From JACDAN01 sp963721345 (lineage in GTDB: Bacteria > Actinomycetota > Thermoleophilia > Gaiellales > Gaiellaceae), in the NCBI GenBank assembly GCA_963721345.1, contig CAVRIT010000001.1, positions 558,001-622,000 on the forward strand: 64,000 nucleotides of DNA, read 5' to 3'. The notes beneath the pieces are model-generated. The model did no database searches, had not been told where the DNA came from, and saw only the letters and a list, made by a program, of their open reading frames with translations. Every line of letters begins with the position of its first letter. Within the stretch, counting starts at the first letter, position 1. The position numbers were made by a program, and so were the translations under genes. Shown in pieces: positions 7,699 through 16,417 of the stretch.

Positions 7699-8709
7699 AT
7701 GGGAACTGCACTGCTGACCCTTGGTTTGGCCGTCGCGGTCGCGATCGCGGGGACCGTCGTCGTGCGCACGATCCGTGAGCTGCTCGACTCCCGCCTGGGC
7801 TCGGTCGAGGAGCGGCTCGAGCATCGGACGGCCGAGGTCGACCGCCGCTTGGAAGCGATGACGGCGACGATGGACCGGCGGCTCGAAACAGCCACGAAGA
7901 CGTCGAGCGCGATCCACCAACAGCTCGGCCAGCTCGGCCAGGCGAACGCCGAGATCCTGGCGCGAGCCAACGACCTGAAGAAGCTCGAGCAGGCGCTCCG
8001 GCCGCCGAAGGCACGCGGGGGGTTCGGCGAGCTCTTGCTCGGCAATCTGCTTCGGGACCGCCTTCCGCAGGACTCCTACCAGCTCCAGTACGGCTTCAAG
8101 ACCGGCGAGCGGGTCGACGCTGTGGTCAAGGTCGAGCGGCTCGTCCCGATCGACGCCAAGTTCCCGCTCGACAACTTCGAGCGCCTCGCCGACGCGGAGA
8201 CCGACGACGAGCGGCTGCTGCACGAGAAGGCGTTCTCGCGCGACCTCAAGATCCACGTCGACTCGATCGCCTCGAAGTACATCCGGCCCGACGAGGGCAC
8301 CTACGACTTCGCGCTGATGTACCTCCCTTCGGAAGGCGTCTACTACGAGCTCGTCTGCGGCAAGACCGGCGCCCTGCTCCAGTACGCCCACGAGAAGCGC
8401 GTCTTCCCGGTCTCGCCGACCACCTTCACCTCACAGCTCCAGGTGATCGCCCTCGGGCTGAAGGGGATGCAGATCGAGCAGCGGGCCCACGAGGTCATGG
8501 CGTACGTGGCTCAGCTGCAGGGCGACTTCGACCGGTTCAGCGACGACTTCCAGGTGGTCGGCAAGCACATCGGCAATGCGCAGTCGAAGTTCGCGGAGGC
8601 CGAGAAGCGCCTCGACCGCTTCGACGCGAAGCTCGAGCGTGCCGTCGAGACCGAGCAGATCGACGCGCCGGTCGCGCAAGAGCTTCCGCGCGCTCTCGAC
8701 GCGGCCTAG
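7699..8709 (+). CDS. rmuC: DNA recombination protein RmuC
   Basis: 336 residues: an N-terminal membrane segment (LLTLGLAVAVAIAGTVVV), a coiled-coil of about 80 residues (LEERLEH...QQLGQLGQ), then the RmuC nuclease-like core with GGFGELLLGNLLRD, VDAVVKVERLVPIDAKFPLDNF and YDFALMYLPSEGVYYEL. In E. coli RmuC limits inversions at short inverted repeats; the fold is related to restriction-type nucleases. It sits alone between CsbD-like and aconitase, with 20 bases to the aconitase start. Confidence 0.95.
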   Translation: MGTALLTLGLAVAVAIAGTVVVRTIRELLDSRLGSVEERLEHRTAEVDRRLEAMTATMDRRLETATKTSSAIHQQLGQLGQANAEILARANDLKKLEQALRPPKARGGFGELLLGNLLRDRLPQDSYQLQYGFKTGERVDAVVKVERLVPIDAKFPLDNFERLADAETDDERLLHEKAFSRDLKIHVDSIASKYIRPDEGTYDFALMYLPSEGVYYELVCGKTGALLQYAHEKRVFPVSPTTFTSQLQVIALGLKGMQIEQRAHEVMAYVAQLQGDFDRFSDDFQVVGKHIGNAQSKFAEAEKRLDRFDAKLERAVETEQIDAPVAQELPRALDAA

Positions 8710-8716
8710 CTGTCCA

Positions 8717-8722
8717 TAGAAT
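8717..8722 (+). promoter_or_regulatory. Leaderless-type -10 (TAGAAT) of aconitase
   Basis: TAGAAT ends 7 bases before ATG 8730, with no Shine-Dalgarno sequence between. The same hexamer and spacing recur at 24093, 62408 and (minus strand) 13442. Confidence 0.6.
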
Positions 8723-8729
8723 CGGCGGC

Positions 8730-11492
8730 ATGGCCGCCTCTGATGCGTTTGGAGCCCGTTCGACGCTGGGCGTCGGAGGCACCAGCTACGAGATCTTCCG
8801 GCTTGCGCCGCTCCAGGAGCGCTACGACATCGAGCGGCTGCCGTACACGCTGAAGATCCTGCTCGAGAACGTCCTGCGCACCTCGACGCCCGAGCACGTG
8901 GAGGCCGTGGCCCAATGGGTCGCAAAGGACGATCCCACGCGCGAGATCGCGTTCGCGCCGGCCCGCGTCATCCACCAGGATTTCACCGGCGTCCCGGCGA
9001 TCGTCGACCTCGCCGCGATGCGCCACGCGATGCACGATCTCGGCGGCGACGCCGCGAAGACGAACCCTCAGCTTCCGGCCGAGCTCGTGATCGACCACTC
9101 CGTCCAGGTCGACGCGTTCGCCAACCGGATGGCGATCAACGTCAACATCGACCGCGAGTACGAGCGGAACGGCGAGCGCTACGCGTTCCTCCGCTGGGGC
9201 CAGCAGGCGTTCGACGACCTGAAGGTCGTCCCGCCCGGGACGGGGATCGTCCACCAGGTCAACCTCGAATACCTCGGGCGGGTCGTCGAGGCGCGGAACG
9301 GCCAGGCGTTTCCCGACACGCTGCTCGGGACGGACTCCCACACGACGATGATCAACGGGCTGGGCGTCCTCGGCTGGGGCGTCGGCGGGATCGAGGCCGA
9401 GGCGGCGATGCTCGGTGAGTCCGTCTCGATGCTCGTCCCACAGGTCGTCGGCTTCCGGCTCACCGGCGCGCTGCGCGAGGGCGCGACGGCGACCGACCTC
9501 GTCCTGACGGTGACGCAGATCCTCCGCCAGACCGGCGTGGTCGGGAAGTTCGTCGAGTACTTCGGACAGGGAATCTCGAACCTGCCGCTCGCCGACCGCG
9601 CGACGATCGGGAACATGTCGCCGGAGTACGGCGCGACCTGCGGCTTCTTCCCGGTCGACCAGATCACGCTCGACTACCTGCGGCTGACCGGACGGCCGGA
9701 GGAGCGCATCGCCTTGGTCGAGGCGTATTGCAAGGAAAACCTGCTCTGGCACGACCCGGAGCACGAGCCGACGTACACCGAGGTGGTCGAGCTCGACCTC
9801 GGCGAGGTCGAGCCGAGCCTTGCCGGGCCGCGGCGACCGCAGGACCGGGTTCCGCTGACCGACGCGAAGAACTCGTTCCTTGCGGCACTGGAGAGCTTCG
9901 GCGTCGAGTACCGCGACCCGATCGACGAGCAGATCGCCGAGACCTTTCCGGCCAGCGACCCGACTGCAGAGCAGCACCCGCTGCACGACGGTGTCACCGA
10001 GCGGGCCGAGCCGGTGGCGGAAATCCCGACGACGGTGGTCGCCGAGCGTGCCGAGCCCGTCCCGGTAGAACTGGACGGCGAGCGGTTCGAGCTCGAGCAC
10101 GGCGCGGTCGTGATCGCGGCGATCACGAGCTGCACGAACACGTCGAACCCGAGCGTGATGATCGCCGCGGGCCTGGTGGCGAAGAAGGCGGTCGAGCGCG
10201 GACTGGTGCGGCAGCCGTGGGTCAAGTCGAGCCTGGCGCCCGGGTCGAAGGTCGTCACGGAGTACTACGAGCGCTCGGGGCTGACGCCCTACCTCGAGAA
10301 GCTGGGCTTCCACACGGTCGGTTACGGCTGCACGACCTGCATCGGGAACTCCGGGCCCCTGCCCGAGCCGATCTCGGAGGCGGTCGCCAAGGGCGACCTC
10401 GTGGTCTGCTCCGTCCTCTCCGGCAACCGGAACTTCGAGGCGCGAATCCACCCCGAGGTGAAGGCGAACTACCTCGCCTCCCCCCCGCTCGTGGTCGCGT
10501 ACTCGCTGGCCGGCCGCATGGACCTCGATTTGACGAAGGAGCCGATCGGCCAGGGCTCGGACGGCGAGGACGTGTTCCTCTCGGATCTCTGGCCGTCCGC
10601 CGACGAGGTTGCCCAGACCATCGCCTCATCCGTCGACGGTGAGATGTTCCGGCGCACCTACGCCGACGTCTTCACCGGCGACGAGCGCTGGAGCGCACTG
10701 GAGATTCCCGCCGGCGACCTCTACGACTGGCGGGATGATTCGACGTACGTCCGCAGGCCGCCGTACTTCGACGGGATGTCGCCCGAGCCGGGTACCGTGG
10801 AGGACATCCGCGGCGCGCGTTGCCTGGTGCGGGTCGGCGACTCGGTCACGACCGACCACATCTCGCCGGCCGGCGCGATCAAGTTGGACAGCCCCGCGGG
10901 CAAGTACCTGATCGAGCACGGCGTCGAACGCAAGGACTTCAACTCGTACGGCTCGCGGCGCGGCAATCACGAGGTGATGGTGCGGGGGACGTTCGCCAAC
11001 GTGCGTCTGAAGAACCTCCTCGTCCCGGGCAGCGAGGGGACGTGGACGGTCCATGTCCCGAGCGGCGAGGAGATGACGATCTTCGACGCTTCGGTGCGAT
11101 ACCAGGACGAGGGCACGCCGCTGATCGTCATCGCGGGCAAGGAGTACGGCTCAGGGTCGTCGCGCGACTGGGCGGCGAAGGGCCCGAAGCTGTTGGGCGT
11201 CCGCGCGGTGATCGCCGAGAGCTACGAGCGGATCCACCGCTCGAACCTGCTGATGATGGGCATCCTGCCGCTCCAGTTCACGGACGGCGAGAACCCGGAG
11301 ACGCTCGGCCTGACCGGGCGGGAAGAGTTCTCCGTCGAAGGCGTCGAGAACGGCGAGGCGCGAGAGGTGACGGTGCGCGCCGGCGACAAGGAGTTCCGCG
11401 CCCGTCTACGGCTCGACACACCGCGCGAGCGCGAGTACGTCCGCCACGGCGGGATCCTCCCGTACGTTCTCCGGCGGCTCATCCGCACCTGA
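8730..11492 (+). CDS. acnA: Aconitate hydratase A
   Basis: Citrate/isocitrate interconversion in the TCA cycle through a [4Fe-4S] cluster. 920 residues, usual for AcnA. Cluster cysteines are visible in AITSCTNTSNPS (near residue 470) and YGCTTCIGNSGP (near residue 535); GTDSHTTMINGLGVLGWGVGGIEAE and the swivel-domain GSSRDWAAKGP are intact. Between the central domains (around residues 390-415) is an extra acidic piece with IAETFPASDPTAEQHP, which resembles the short FPASDPP motif of small actinobacterial proteins. The start is ATG with a TAGAAT hexamer 7 bases upstream. Confidence 0.97.
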   Translation: MAASDAFGARSTLGVGGTSYEIFRLAPLQERYDIERLPYTLKILLENVLRTSTPEHVEAVAQWVAKDDPTREIAFAPARVIHQDFTGVPAIVDLAAMRHAMHDLGGDAAKTNPQLPAELVIDHSVQVDAFANRMAINVNIDREYERNGERYAFLRWGQQAFDDLKVVPPGTGIVHQVNLEYLGRVVEARNGQAFPDTLLGTDSHTTMINGLGVLGWGVGGIEAEAAMLGESVSMLVPQVVGFRLTGALREGATATDLVLTVTQILRQTGVVGKFVEYFGQGISNLPLADRATIGNMSPEYGATCGFFPVDQITLDYLRLTGRPEERIALVEAYCKENLLWHDPEHEPTYTEVVELDLGEVEPSLAGPRRPQDRVPLTDAKNSFLAALESFGVEYRDPIDEQIAETFPASDPTAEQHPLHDGVTERAEPVAEIPTTVVAERAEPVPVELDGERFELEHGAVVIAAITSCTNTSNPSVMIAAGLVAKKAVERGLVRQPWVKSSLAPGSKVVTEYYERSGLTPYLEKLGFHTVGYGCTTCIGNSGPLPEPISEAVAKGDLVVCSVLSGNRNFEARIHPEVKANYLASPPLVVAYSLAGRMDLDLTKEPIGQGSDGEDVFLSDLWPSADEVAQTIASSVDGEMFRRTYADVFTGDERWSALEIPAGDLYDWRDDSTYVRRPPYFDGMSPEPGTVEDIRGARCLVRVGDSVTTDHISPAGAIKLDSPAGKYLIEHGVERKDFNSYGSRRGNHEVMVRGTFANVRLKNLLVPGSEGTWTVHVPSGEEMTIFDASVRYQDEGTPLIVIAGKEYGSGSSRDWAAKGPKLLGVRAVIAESYERIHRSNLLMMGILPLQFTDGENPETLGLTGREEFSVEGVENGEAREVTVRAGDKEFRARLRLDTPREREYVRHGGILPYVLRRLIRT

Positions 11493-11601
11493 CCCTGCGA
11501 GCCGGCTCGGGCGGCCATCGGCGCGGCCGGATCGGACAGGGGACATCCGGCGCCGCTGGCCATTCTCCGGCGAGACCAACGTCCCTGCTGGACCGGTCCG
11601 T

Positions 11602-11636
11602 GTGCCTGGCACCAGGGAGCGGCTCGAAGGGCGAGG
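11602..11636. repeat. GTGCCTGGCAC-type dispersed repeat (copy 1)
   Basis: The 166-base gap after aconitase (11493-11658) has no gene. It contains GTGCCTGGCACC followed by CGGCTCGAAGGG. The same two words recur in the ftsY-smc gap (44989-45160), partly inverted. This suggests a dispersed intergenic element or shared transcript end; no terminator with a U-tract was found. Confidence 0.5.
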
Positions 11637-11658
11637 AGCCCGCCTCGGGCGGGGGGCG

Positions 11659-12300
11659 TTACGGGCCACGTCGCAAGAGGTCGGGGAGATCGCGCATGTC
11701 GTCGAAGACGACATGCGCGTCACGGAGGCGCTCCGCCGGGACCAGGCCGCCGGCGTATGCGTAGGCGGCCATGGCCGCGGCCTTCGCCGCGGCCACTCCG
11801 AACGGGCTGTCCTCGACGACCACGCACGAACTCGGCTCCACGCCCATCTGCTCGGCCGCATGGAGGAAGAGGTCGGGCGCCGGCTTTCCGCGGGCGACCT
11901 CCGTCGCGCTGAAGATCCGTCCCTCGAAGCGCTCGTAGAGGCCGGTCGCGCCGAGCGTCCGCCGCATCTTCTCGTGCGTGCCGCTCGAGGCCACGCAGGT
12001 CGCGACAGAAATCCGGTCGAGAGCCTCGACGACTCCGTCGACCGGCTCGAGGTCGGCCTGAACCTCGAGATAGCGCTCGTCGAGTCGGGCCTCCCAGTCC
12101 GGCGGGAGATCCGGCAGGCGCTCCGTGATCACGCCGCGCATGTACTCGTCCGTGCGCCCGAGGAAGAGCTCGGCGACCTCCGCCGCGCTCAGCGGCCAGC
12201 CGTGCTCCGTCAGAAACGCCGACTCCGCCTCCACGGTGAGACGCTCCGTGTCCACCAGGACGCCGTCGCAGTCGAAGATGACCAGGTCGAAGCGGTTCAG
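11659..12300 (-). CDS. HAD-superfamily phosphatase (beta-phosphoglucomutase-like)
   Basis: About 213 residues. HAD motif I FDLVIFDCDGVLVDTE is at the very N-terminus, motif II is VASSGTHEK, the motif III Lys is in ARGKPAPDLFL, and motif IV is VVVEDSPFGVAAAKAAAM. The helical cap follows motif I. Substrate unknown; sugar phosphates are typical. No ATG, GTG or TTG precedes motif I without deep overlap into the upstream gene. CTG 12300 overlaps the upstream stop as CTGA, the same geometry as the ATGA/GTGA junctions elsewhere, and is the likely start. Confidence 0.88.
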   Translation of the reverse strand: MNRFDLVIFDCDGVLVDTERLTVEAESAFLTEHGWPLSAAEVAELFLGRTDEYMRGVITERLPDLPPDWEARLDERYLEVQADLEPVDGVVEALDRISVATCVASSGTHEKMRRTLGATGLYERFEGRIFSATEVARGKPAPDLFLHAAEQMGVEPSSCVVVEDSPFGVAAAKAAAMAAYAYAGGLVPAERLRDAHVVFDDMRDLPDLLRRGP

Positions 12301-13433
12301 AAGCGCAGGAGCGCGCCGATCCCGCCGACGGGATCCAGGTCGCGGCGGTGCCGAAGTGCGAGCACCTGGCCACCGTGGGAGAGCACCTGGTGGACGGCGA
12401 GGTCGAGACCCTCCGCCCGCTCCTCCATCTCGGTTCCGTCGAGCGGACAACGGCCGCCCCTCAGGCTCACCCGGCCGCATTCCGGACAGACGTGCGCTGC
12501 CTGCTCGGCGCCCTCCTGGAAGAGCAGGCAGTCGACCCTCGCGTCCGACGCCGACTCGAGCGTCTCCTCCCAACCGGACGCCGCGCGGCCGTTGCGGCCG
12601 GCCTCCTCCTTCCAGCGCTCGACGGCGCCGGCCTCCTGCTGCTCGCGCCACGACTCGATCAGCGGCAGCGCAACCTCGAGGTGCTCGCTCGGCGTGGCGT
12701 GCGCCTCGGCCGTCGTCCAGCCGATCACGGCGCCGCGCCCCTCGGCCGCCAAGGCGTCGGCGAAGTCGCTCTTCAGGTCGTCGGGGCAGATCACGACGAC
12801 CCGCGGGTACTGGAGCCGGCGTAGCTGGCTTTCGAGCTCGTCCGCCACGGTCCGGAAGTGGTCCTTGGCGAGCTCGTCGACGTGCCTCTGCATGCGCGCC
12901 TGCGACCGGCCGCCCTGGTCGTGGCGGCGCGGCTGCTCCTCGAAGAGGTCGGCGACCTCGTCGAGCCGTCCGGCGCGAAGCCGGTACAGCCGCCCCTGCT
13001 CGCGGCTGACCACGGCCACGACCGCCCCGTCGCCGCGTCCCACGAGCGGGACGAGCGGCGCGAGGTACAGCTCCTGGCGGACCTTGATCTCGTCCGGGAC
13101 GCTCTCGCTCAAGGGCACCGTCTGCCAGAGGTTGTCGAGCCCCGCGCAGAAGACGGCGTAGCCGCGCGTTCCGTCGCGCTCGAACTCCTCGGTGAAGAAC
13201 TCGCGGATCCGCTCGAAGTCGGCTTTCAGCCCGAGCCGTTGGTCATGCGTCTGCTTCGTGTCGTCGGTCCGCTTCTCGCCCTCGTCGAGGAGCGAGTGGA
13301 TCCGCGTCTGGGCGTCGTTCGGTGTCGGCGACACGCTCGGATCGAGGTTGACGAACATGCTGATCGCGCACCCCTTCTGGGCACGGAAACCGGCGAGCTG
13401 CCGGAGCGCCTCCCACGTCACACTGGTGGCCAC
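12297..13433 (-). CDS. Vms1/ANKZF1-type bacterial eRF1-like protein
   Basis: 378 residues in the eRF1/Vms1 peptidyl-tRNA hydrolase superfamily. The loop DQGGRSQARMQRH (near residue 185) matches the GGQ-like catalytic loop of Vms1-type release factors; VVVICPDDLKSDF and WTTAEAHATPSEHL belong to the following domain. The C-terminus has a zinc ribbon (HVCPECG and RCPLDGTEM). Family knowledge suggests cleavage of peptidyl-tRNA in ribosome rescue, but the bacterial members are little studied. The start is GTG 13433 with TAGAAT 8 bases upstream. The HAD gene is coupled downstream by a 4-base overlap. Confidence 0.82.
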   Translation of the reverse strand: MATSVTWEALRQLAGFRAQKGCAISMFVNLDPSVSPTPNDAQTRIHSLLDEGEKRTDDTKQTHDQRLGLKADFERIREFFTEEFERDGTRGYAVFCAGLDNLWQTVPLSESVPDEIKVRQELYLAPLVPLVGRGDGAVVAVVSREQGRLYRLRAGRLDEVADLFEEQPRRHDQGGRSQARMQRHVDELAKDHFRTVADELESQLRRLQYPRVVVICPDDLKSDFADALAAEGRGAVIGWTTAEAHATPSEHLEVALPLIESWREQQEAGAVERWKEEAGRNGRAASGWEETLESASDARVDCLLFQEGAEQAAHVCPECGRVSLRGGRCPLDGTEMEERAEGLDLAVHQVLSHGGQVLALRHRRDLDPVGGIGALLRF

Positions 13434-13441
13434 GGACGGCG

Positions 13442-13447
13442 ATTCTA
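13442..13447 (-). promoter_or_regulatory. TAGAAT -10 of the eRF1-like gene in a 20-base divergent gap
   Basis: Minus-strand TAGAAT, 8 bases before GTG 13433. The divergent DUF488 ATG is at 13454, so the whole intergenic region is 20 bases and both transcripts probably lack leaders. On the plus strand TTCTAT (13443-13448) overlaps the same bases. Confidence 0.55.
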
Positions 13448-13453
13448 TGTCCG

Positions 13454-13969
13454 ATGAAGATCTACACGGTCGGCCACGGAACCCGCCCCGTCGAAGACCT
13501 CGTCGCCATGCTCCGCACGGCCGGCGTCGAGACGCTCGTCGACGTGCGGCGGTACCCCGGTTCGCGGCGCAATCCTCAGTTCAACCGCGGGGCGCTCGAG
13601 GAGACGCTCGCCGCCGCCGGCATCCGCTACCGCCACGCCGAGGCGCTTGGCGGCAGGCTCAGCGGCGAGCCTGGCGAGGAGCGATTCGCGTGCATTCGCA
13701 CCGCAGCGTTCCGCAGCTACGCGGCCCGGATGGGCGCGGCGGAATGGCAGGCGTCCCTGGCCGAGGCACTCGCCGAGCCGACGCCCTGCTTGATGTGCGC
13801 AGAAACCGCCTGGACCCGCTGTCATCGCCAGCTGATCGCCAGCCTGCTCGTCGCCCGCGGCCACGAGGTACTGCATCTGCTGCCCGACGACGTCGAGCCC
13901 CATCGCTTGCCCCGCGAGGCGGAGGCGCGCGACGGCCTCCTCTACCTCTGCGGCGAGCTCGTCGCCTAG
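13454..13969 (+). CDS. DUF488 family protein
   Basis: 171 residues beginning MKIYTVGHGTRPVEDLV, with the family signature VDVRRYPGSRRNPQFN and the later CxxxxxxCHR motif (CAETAWTRCHRQLIA). The conserved Arg, Cys and His residues suggest a small enzyme or nucleic-acid-binding role, but none is established. It is divergent from the eRF1-like gene, 20 bases apart. Its stop overlaps the convergent secreted-protein gene by 4 bases (CTAG). Confidence 0.88.
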   Translation: MKIYTVGHGTRPVEDLVAMLRTAGVETLVDVRRYPGSRRNPQFNRGALEETLAAAGIRYRHAEALGGRLSGEPGEERFACIRTAAFRSYAARMGAAEWQASLAEALAEPTPCLMCAETAWTRCHRQLIASLLVARGHEVLHLLPDDVEPHRLPREAEARDGLLYLCGELVA

Positions 13970-14667
13970 CCGGAGACGCGCGTGAAGGTGAGCCTCCAGC
14001 GGACGCGCTCCGTGACCAGTCCCTCGAGATCACCCTCGAGCGTCGTGACCTGCTCGGTGTCTCCGATGAGGAAGAAGCTCCGGATGTCCTTGCCGAAAAC
14101 GTCTGCCGGATCGAGCGGGGCCGTCGCCAGCGGGAGGTCCGTCCTGATGCTCCGAATGTCGTCGGGCTCGTTCGTGCAGGCTGCTGGGAAGCTCTGCGCG
14201 GCTCCGCGCAGAGAGCCAAGCTGAGCGACTCCTCGGCGGGGATTGCGGACGGAGCTCGATCCGTTCGCGAAGCCGCGACGCGTGGTCGCGCAGCGGACGG
14301 CGCGCGTTCCCGGCTCGCACGGCGAGTCTCCCCCGCCGGTCGTCGTCGTGCCGGAGCGCAGTACCGAGCCGCCGAGCGAGCTCAGCACACCTGCGAAGCG
14401 GACTTTCCCGCCCGACGCCGCGATTGCTCTGATGCGCGCCGCCCGCTTCGTCTTGAGCGTTGCCTGCCAGCGTCCGACGCCGCGCGTGGTCCGAGTGCAG
14501 TCCCCGTCCTCGACGGTCCGCGTGTACGTCCACTGCTTCGTCAGCGTGGCCGTCAACGTCGCAGTGAAGACCGCCTGCTTCGGCTTCGCGGCATACGCCG
14601 TTCCGCCAGCAAGCACTAGCAGACACCCGATGAGTGCCATGGACCCCAGCCGCAGCATTCGCTGCAT
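13966..14667 (-). CDS. Secreted protein of unknown function
   Basis: 233 residues from ATG 14667 (MQRMLRLGSMALIGCLLV), with a clear signal peptide ending near GGTAYA-A. The mature part is rich in Thr and beta-type text (FTATLTATLTKQWTYTRTVEDGDC), with four to six cysteines that could pair outside the cell (DCTRTTRG, SPCEPGT, VRCATT, AACTNE). No family recognised. An 18-codon upstream extension to 14721 is possible but would spoil the signal peptide. Confidence 0.65.
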   Translation of the reverse strand: MQRMLRLGSMALIGCLLVLAGGTAYAAKPKQAVFTATLTATLTKQWTYTRTVEDGDCTRTTRGVGRWQATLKTKRAARIRAIAASGGKVRFAGVLSSLGGSVLRSGTTTTGGGDSPCEPGTRAVRCATTRRGFANGSSSVRNPRRGVAQLGSLRGAAQSFPAACTNEPDDIRSIRTDLPLATAPLDPADVFGKDIRSFFLIGDTEQVTTLEGDLEGLVTERVRWRLTFTRVSG

Positions 14668-14721
14668 TGTTACCGCATCCAGAGGCGCTTGGGGAAGTTT
14701 CGCTTCGTCCGCTTCGTTCAA

Positions 14722-14748
14722 TACTGTTGACGAGCCCTTACGGGCTCG
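14722..14748 (+). promoter_or_regulatory. trxB promoter element and leader hairpin
   Basis: TACTGT (14722-14727) is a plausible -10. It is followed by a perfect hairpin, CGAGCCC-TTAC-GGGCTCG (14731-14748), then CTCTGGAGAAG and ATG 14766. Here the gene has a leader and a ribosome site, unlike its leaderless neighbours. The hairpin ends about 10 bases before the GGAG. Confidence 0.5.
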
Positions 14749-14765
14749 AACTCTCTGGAGAAGAC

Positions 14766-15752
14766 ATGAGCGAGAACGGGAACCGGAACGTGCGCGAGCT
14801 GATCATCATCGGCGGGGGGCCGGCCGGATACACGGCCGCGCTGTACGCCGCGCGCGCGAACCTCGAGCCGCTCGTCATCGAGGGCTTCCAGTGGGGCGGC
14901 CAGCTCATGATCACGAGCGACGTCGAGAACTACCCCGGCTATCCCGACGGCGTCTTGGGGCCCGAGATGATGAAGGACTTCCGTCGCCAGGCCGGGCGCT
15001 TCGGCGCGGAGTTCATCTCCGACGACGTGACCCGGGTCGACTTCTCCGAGCGCCCGTTTCGGGTCTCTGTCGGCGACGACGAGTACCGCGCCGAGGCCGT
15101 CATCGTGGCCACCGGGGCGAACGCGCGGCAGCTCGGGATCGAGTCCGAGCGCAAGCTCCAGGGCCGCGGCGTGTCGTACTGCGCGGTCTGCGACGCAGCG
15201 TTCTTCCGAGAGAAGGAGATCGTGGTCGTCGGCGGCGGCGACTCGGCGATGGAGGAGGCGACGTTCCTGACGAAGTTCGCCGACAAGGTGACGGTCGTCC
15301 ACCGGCGCGACGAGTTCCGCGCCTCCCCGATCATGTACGACCGCGCGCGCGCCAACGAGAAGATCGAGTGGATCACGAACGCCTTGGTCGAGGAGGTGCT
15401 CGGCGATGTCGGCGTCACCGGCGTGCGCCTGCGCGACGTCAACACCGACGAGACCACGGAACTGCCGGCCGACGGCTTGTTCGTCGCAATCGGTCACGAC
15501 CCGAACACACAGCTCTTCCTGGAGCAGCTCGAGACCGACGAGCAGGGCTACCTGCTGACCGGCGACGGTACGGCGACGAACGTGGAAGGCGTCTTCGCGG
15601 CCGGAGACGTCGTCGACCACACCTACCGCCAGGCGATCACCGCGGCAGGCATGGGCACCATGGCGGCGCTCGACGCGGAGCGCTGGCTGGCGGCGCGCGA
15701 AGGCCACCCCCACACGGCGCTGGCCGCGCCGCGCGATCCCGCCCCGGCCTAG
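14766..15752 (+). CDS. trxB: Thioredoxin reductase
   Basis: NADPH-dependent reduction of thioredoxin. 328 residues: FAD-binding IIIGGGPAGYTAALYAARA near the N-terminus, redox-active CAVCD near residue 138, NADPH-binding VVGGGDSAMEEA, then GVFAAGDVVD at the C-terminal FAD site. Length is standard. The start is ATG 14766 with GGAG 8 bases upstream; the longer frame from 14634 is rejected. It would supply MsrA-type systems such as the one at 695-1351. Its stop overlaps the convergent nth gene by 4 bases. Confidence 0.96.
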   Translation: MSENGNRNVRELIIIGGGPAGYTAALYAARANLEPLVIEGFQWGGQLMITSDVENYPGYPDGVLGPEMMKDFRRQAGRFGAEFISDDVTRVDFSERPFRVSVGDDEYRAEAVIVATGANARQLGIESERKLQGRGVSYCAVCDAAFFREKEIVVVGGGDSAMEEATFLTKFADKVTVVHRRDEFRASPIMYDRARANEKIEWITNALVEEVLGDVGVTGVRLRDVNTDETTELPADGLFVAIGHDPNTQLFLEQLETDEQGYLLTGDGTATNVEGVFAAGDVVDHTYRQAITAAGMGTMAALDAERWLAAREGHPHTALAAPRDPAPA

Positions 15753-16417
15753 ACCCGGCTACTCGGGCACAGGTCGTTCAGGACGCAGCGCTCGCACTGC
15801 GGCGCCCGCGCGAGACAGACGCGGCGGCCGTGCCAGATCAGCAGGTGCGGGAAGACTCCCCAGTGCTCGCGCGGCACGAGCTTCTGCAGGTCGCGCTCGA
15901 TCTTCACCGGGTCCTCCTCGCGCGTCAGGCCGAGACGCTGCGAGAGGCGCCGCACGTGCGTGTCGACGACGACCCCCTGCGGCTCGCCCAGCTCCGCAGC
16001 AACGACGTTTGCGGTCTTGCGCGCCACACCGGGGAGTCGGATCAGCTCCTCCAGCCGGCGCGGCACCTCGCCGTCGAACTCCGCGAGCAACATCGCCATC
16101 GTTCCGCGAATCGCCTTCGCCTTCTGTCGGAAGAAGCCCGTCGCATAGATGTCTCGCTCGAGCTCCTCGACCGGCACGGCGAGGTAATCCTCGGGCGTCC
16201 GATACTTGACGAACAACGACTCAGTGACGCGATTGACGTTGACGTCGGTCGTCTGGGCGGAGAGCATCACGGAGACGAGGAGCTCGAGCGGGTTGCGAAA
16301 CGTCAGGGCGATCGCGGCATCCGCGTGCTCCTGCAGAAGCCGCTCGACGATCGGGACGATCCGCGCGCGCTTCGGCCCGACGCGGCGGCGCGCCTCGTGG
16401 ACGTAGCTCCGCGCCAC
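15749..16417 (-). CDS. nth: Endonuclease III (DNA glycosylase/AP lyase)
   Basis: Removes oxidised pyrimidines in base-excision repair. 222 residues with the helix-hairpin-helix LPGVARKTANVV (catalytic Lys in it), the catalytic Asp in VVVDTHVRRLSQRLGL, and the C-terminal [4Fe-4S] ligands C-x6-C-x2-C-x5-C in CLARAPQCERCVLNDLC. The start is GTG 16417, whose first base is the last base of the addA stop (TAGTG), so translation is coupled. It forms the end of the addB-addA-nth repair operon. Confidence 0.95.
   Translation of the reverse strand: MARSYVHEARRRVGPKRARIVPIVERLLQEHADAAIALTFRNPLELLVSVMLSAQTTDVNVNRVTESLFVKYRTPEDYLAVPVEELERDIYATGFFRQKAKAIRGTMAMLLAEFDGEVPRRLEELIRLPGVARKTANVVAAELGEPQGVVVDTHVRRLSQRLGLTREEDPVKIERDLQKLVPREHWGVFPHLLIWHGRRVCLARAPQCERCVLNDLCPSSRV

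Noticed and set aside
11602..13161. A 519-codon plus-strand open frame over the HAD and eRF1-like genes
   Set aside because: It is the antisense shadow of two genes with clear motifs; the C-terminal part is Ser/Arg low complexity.
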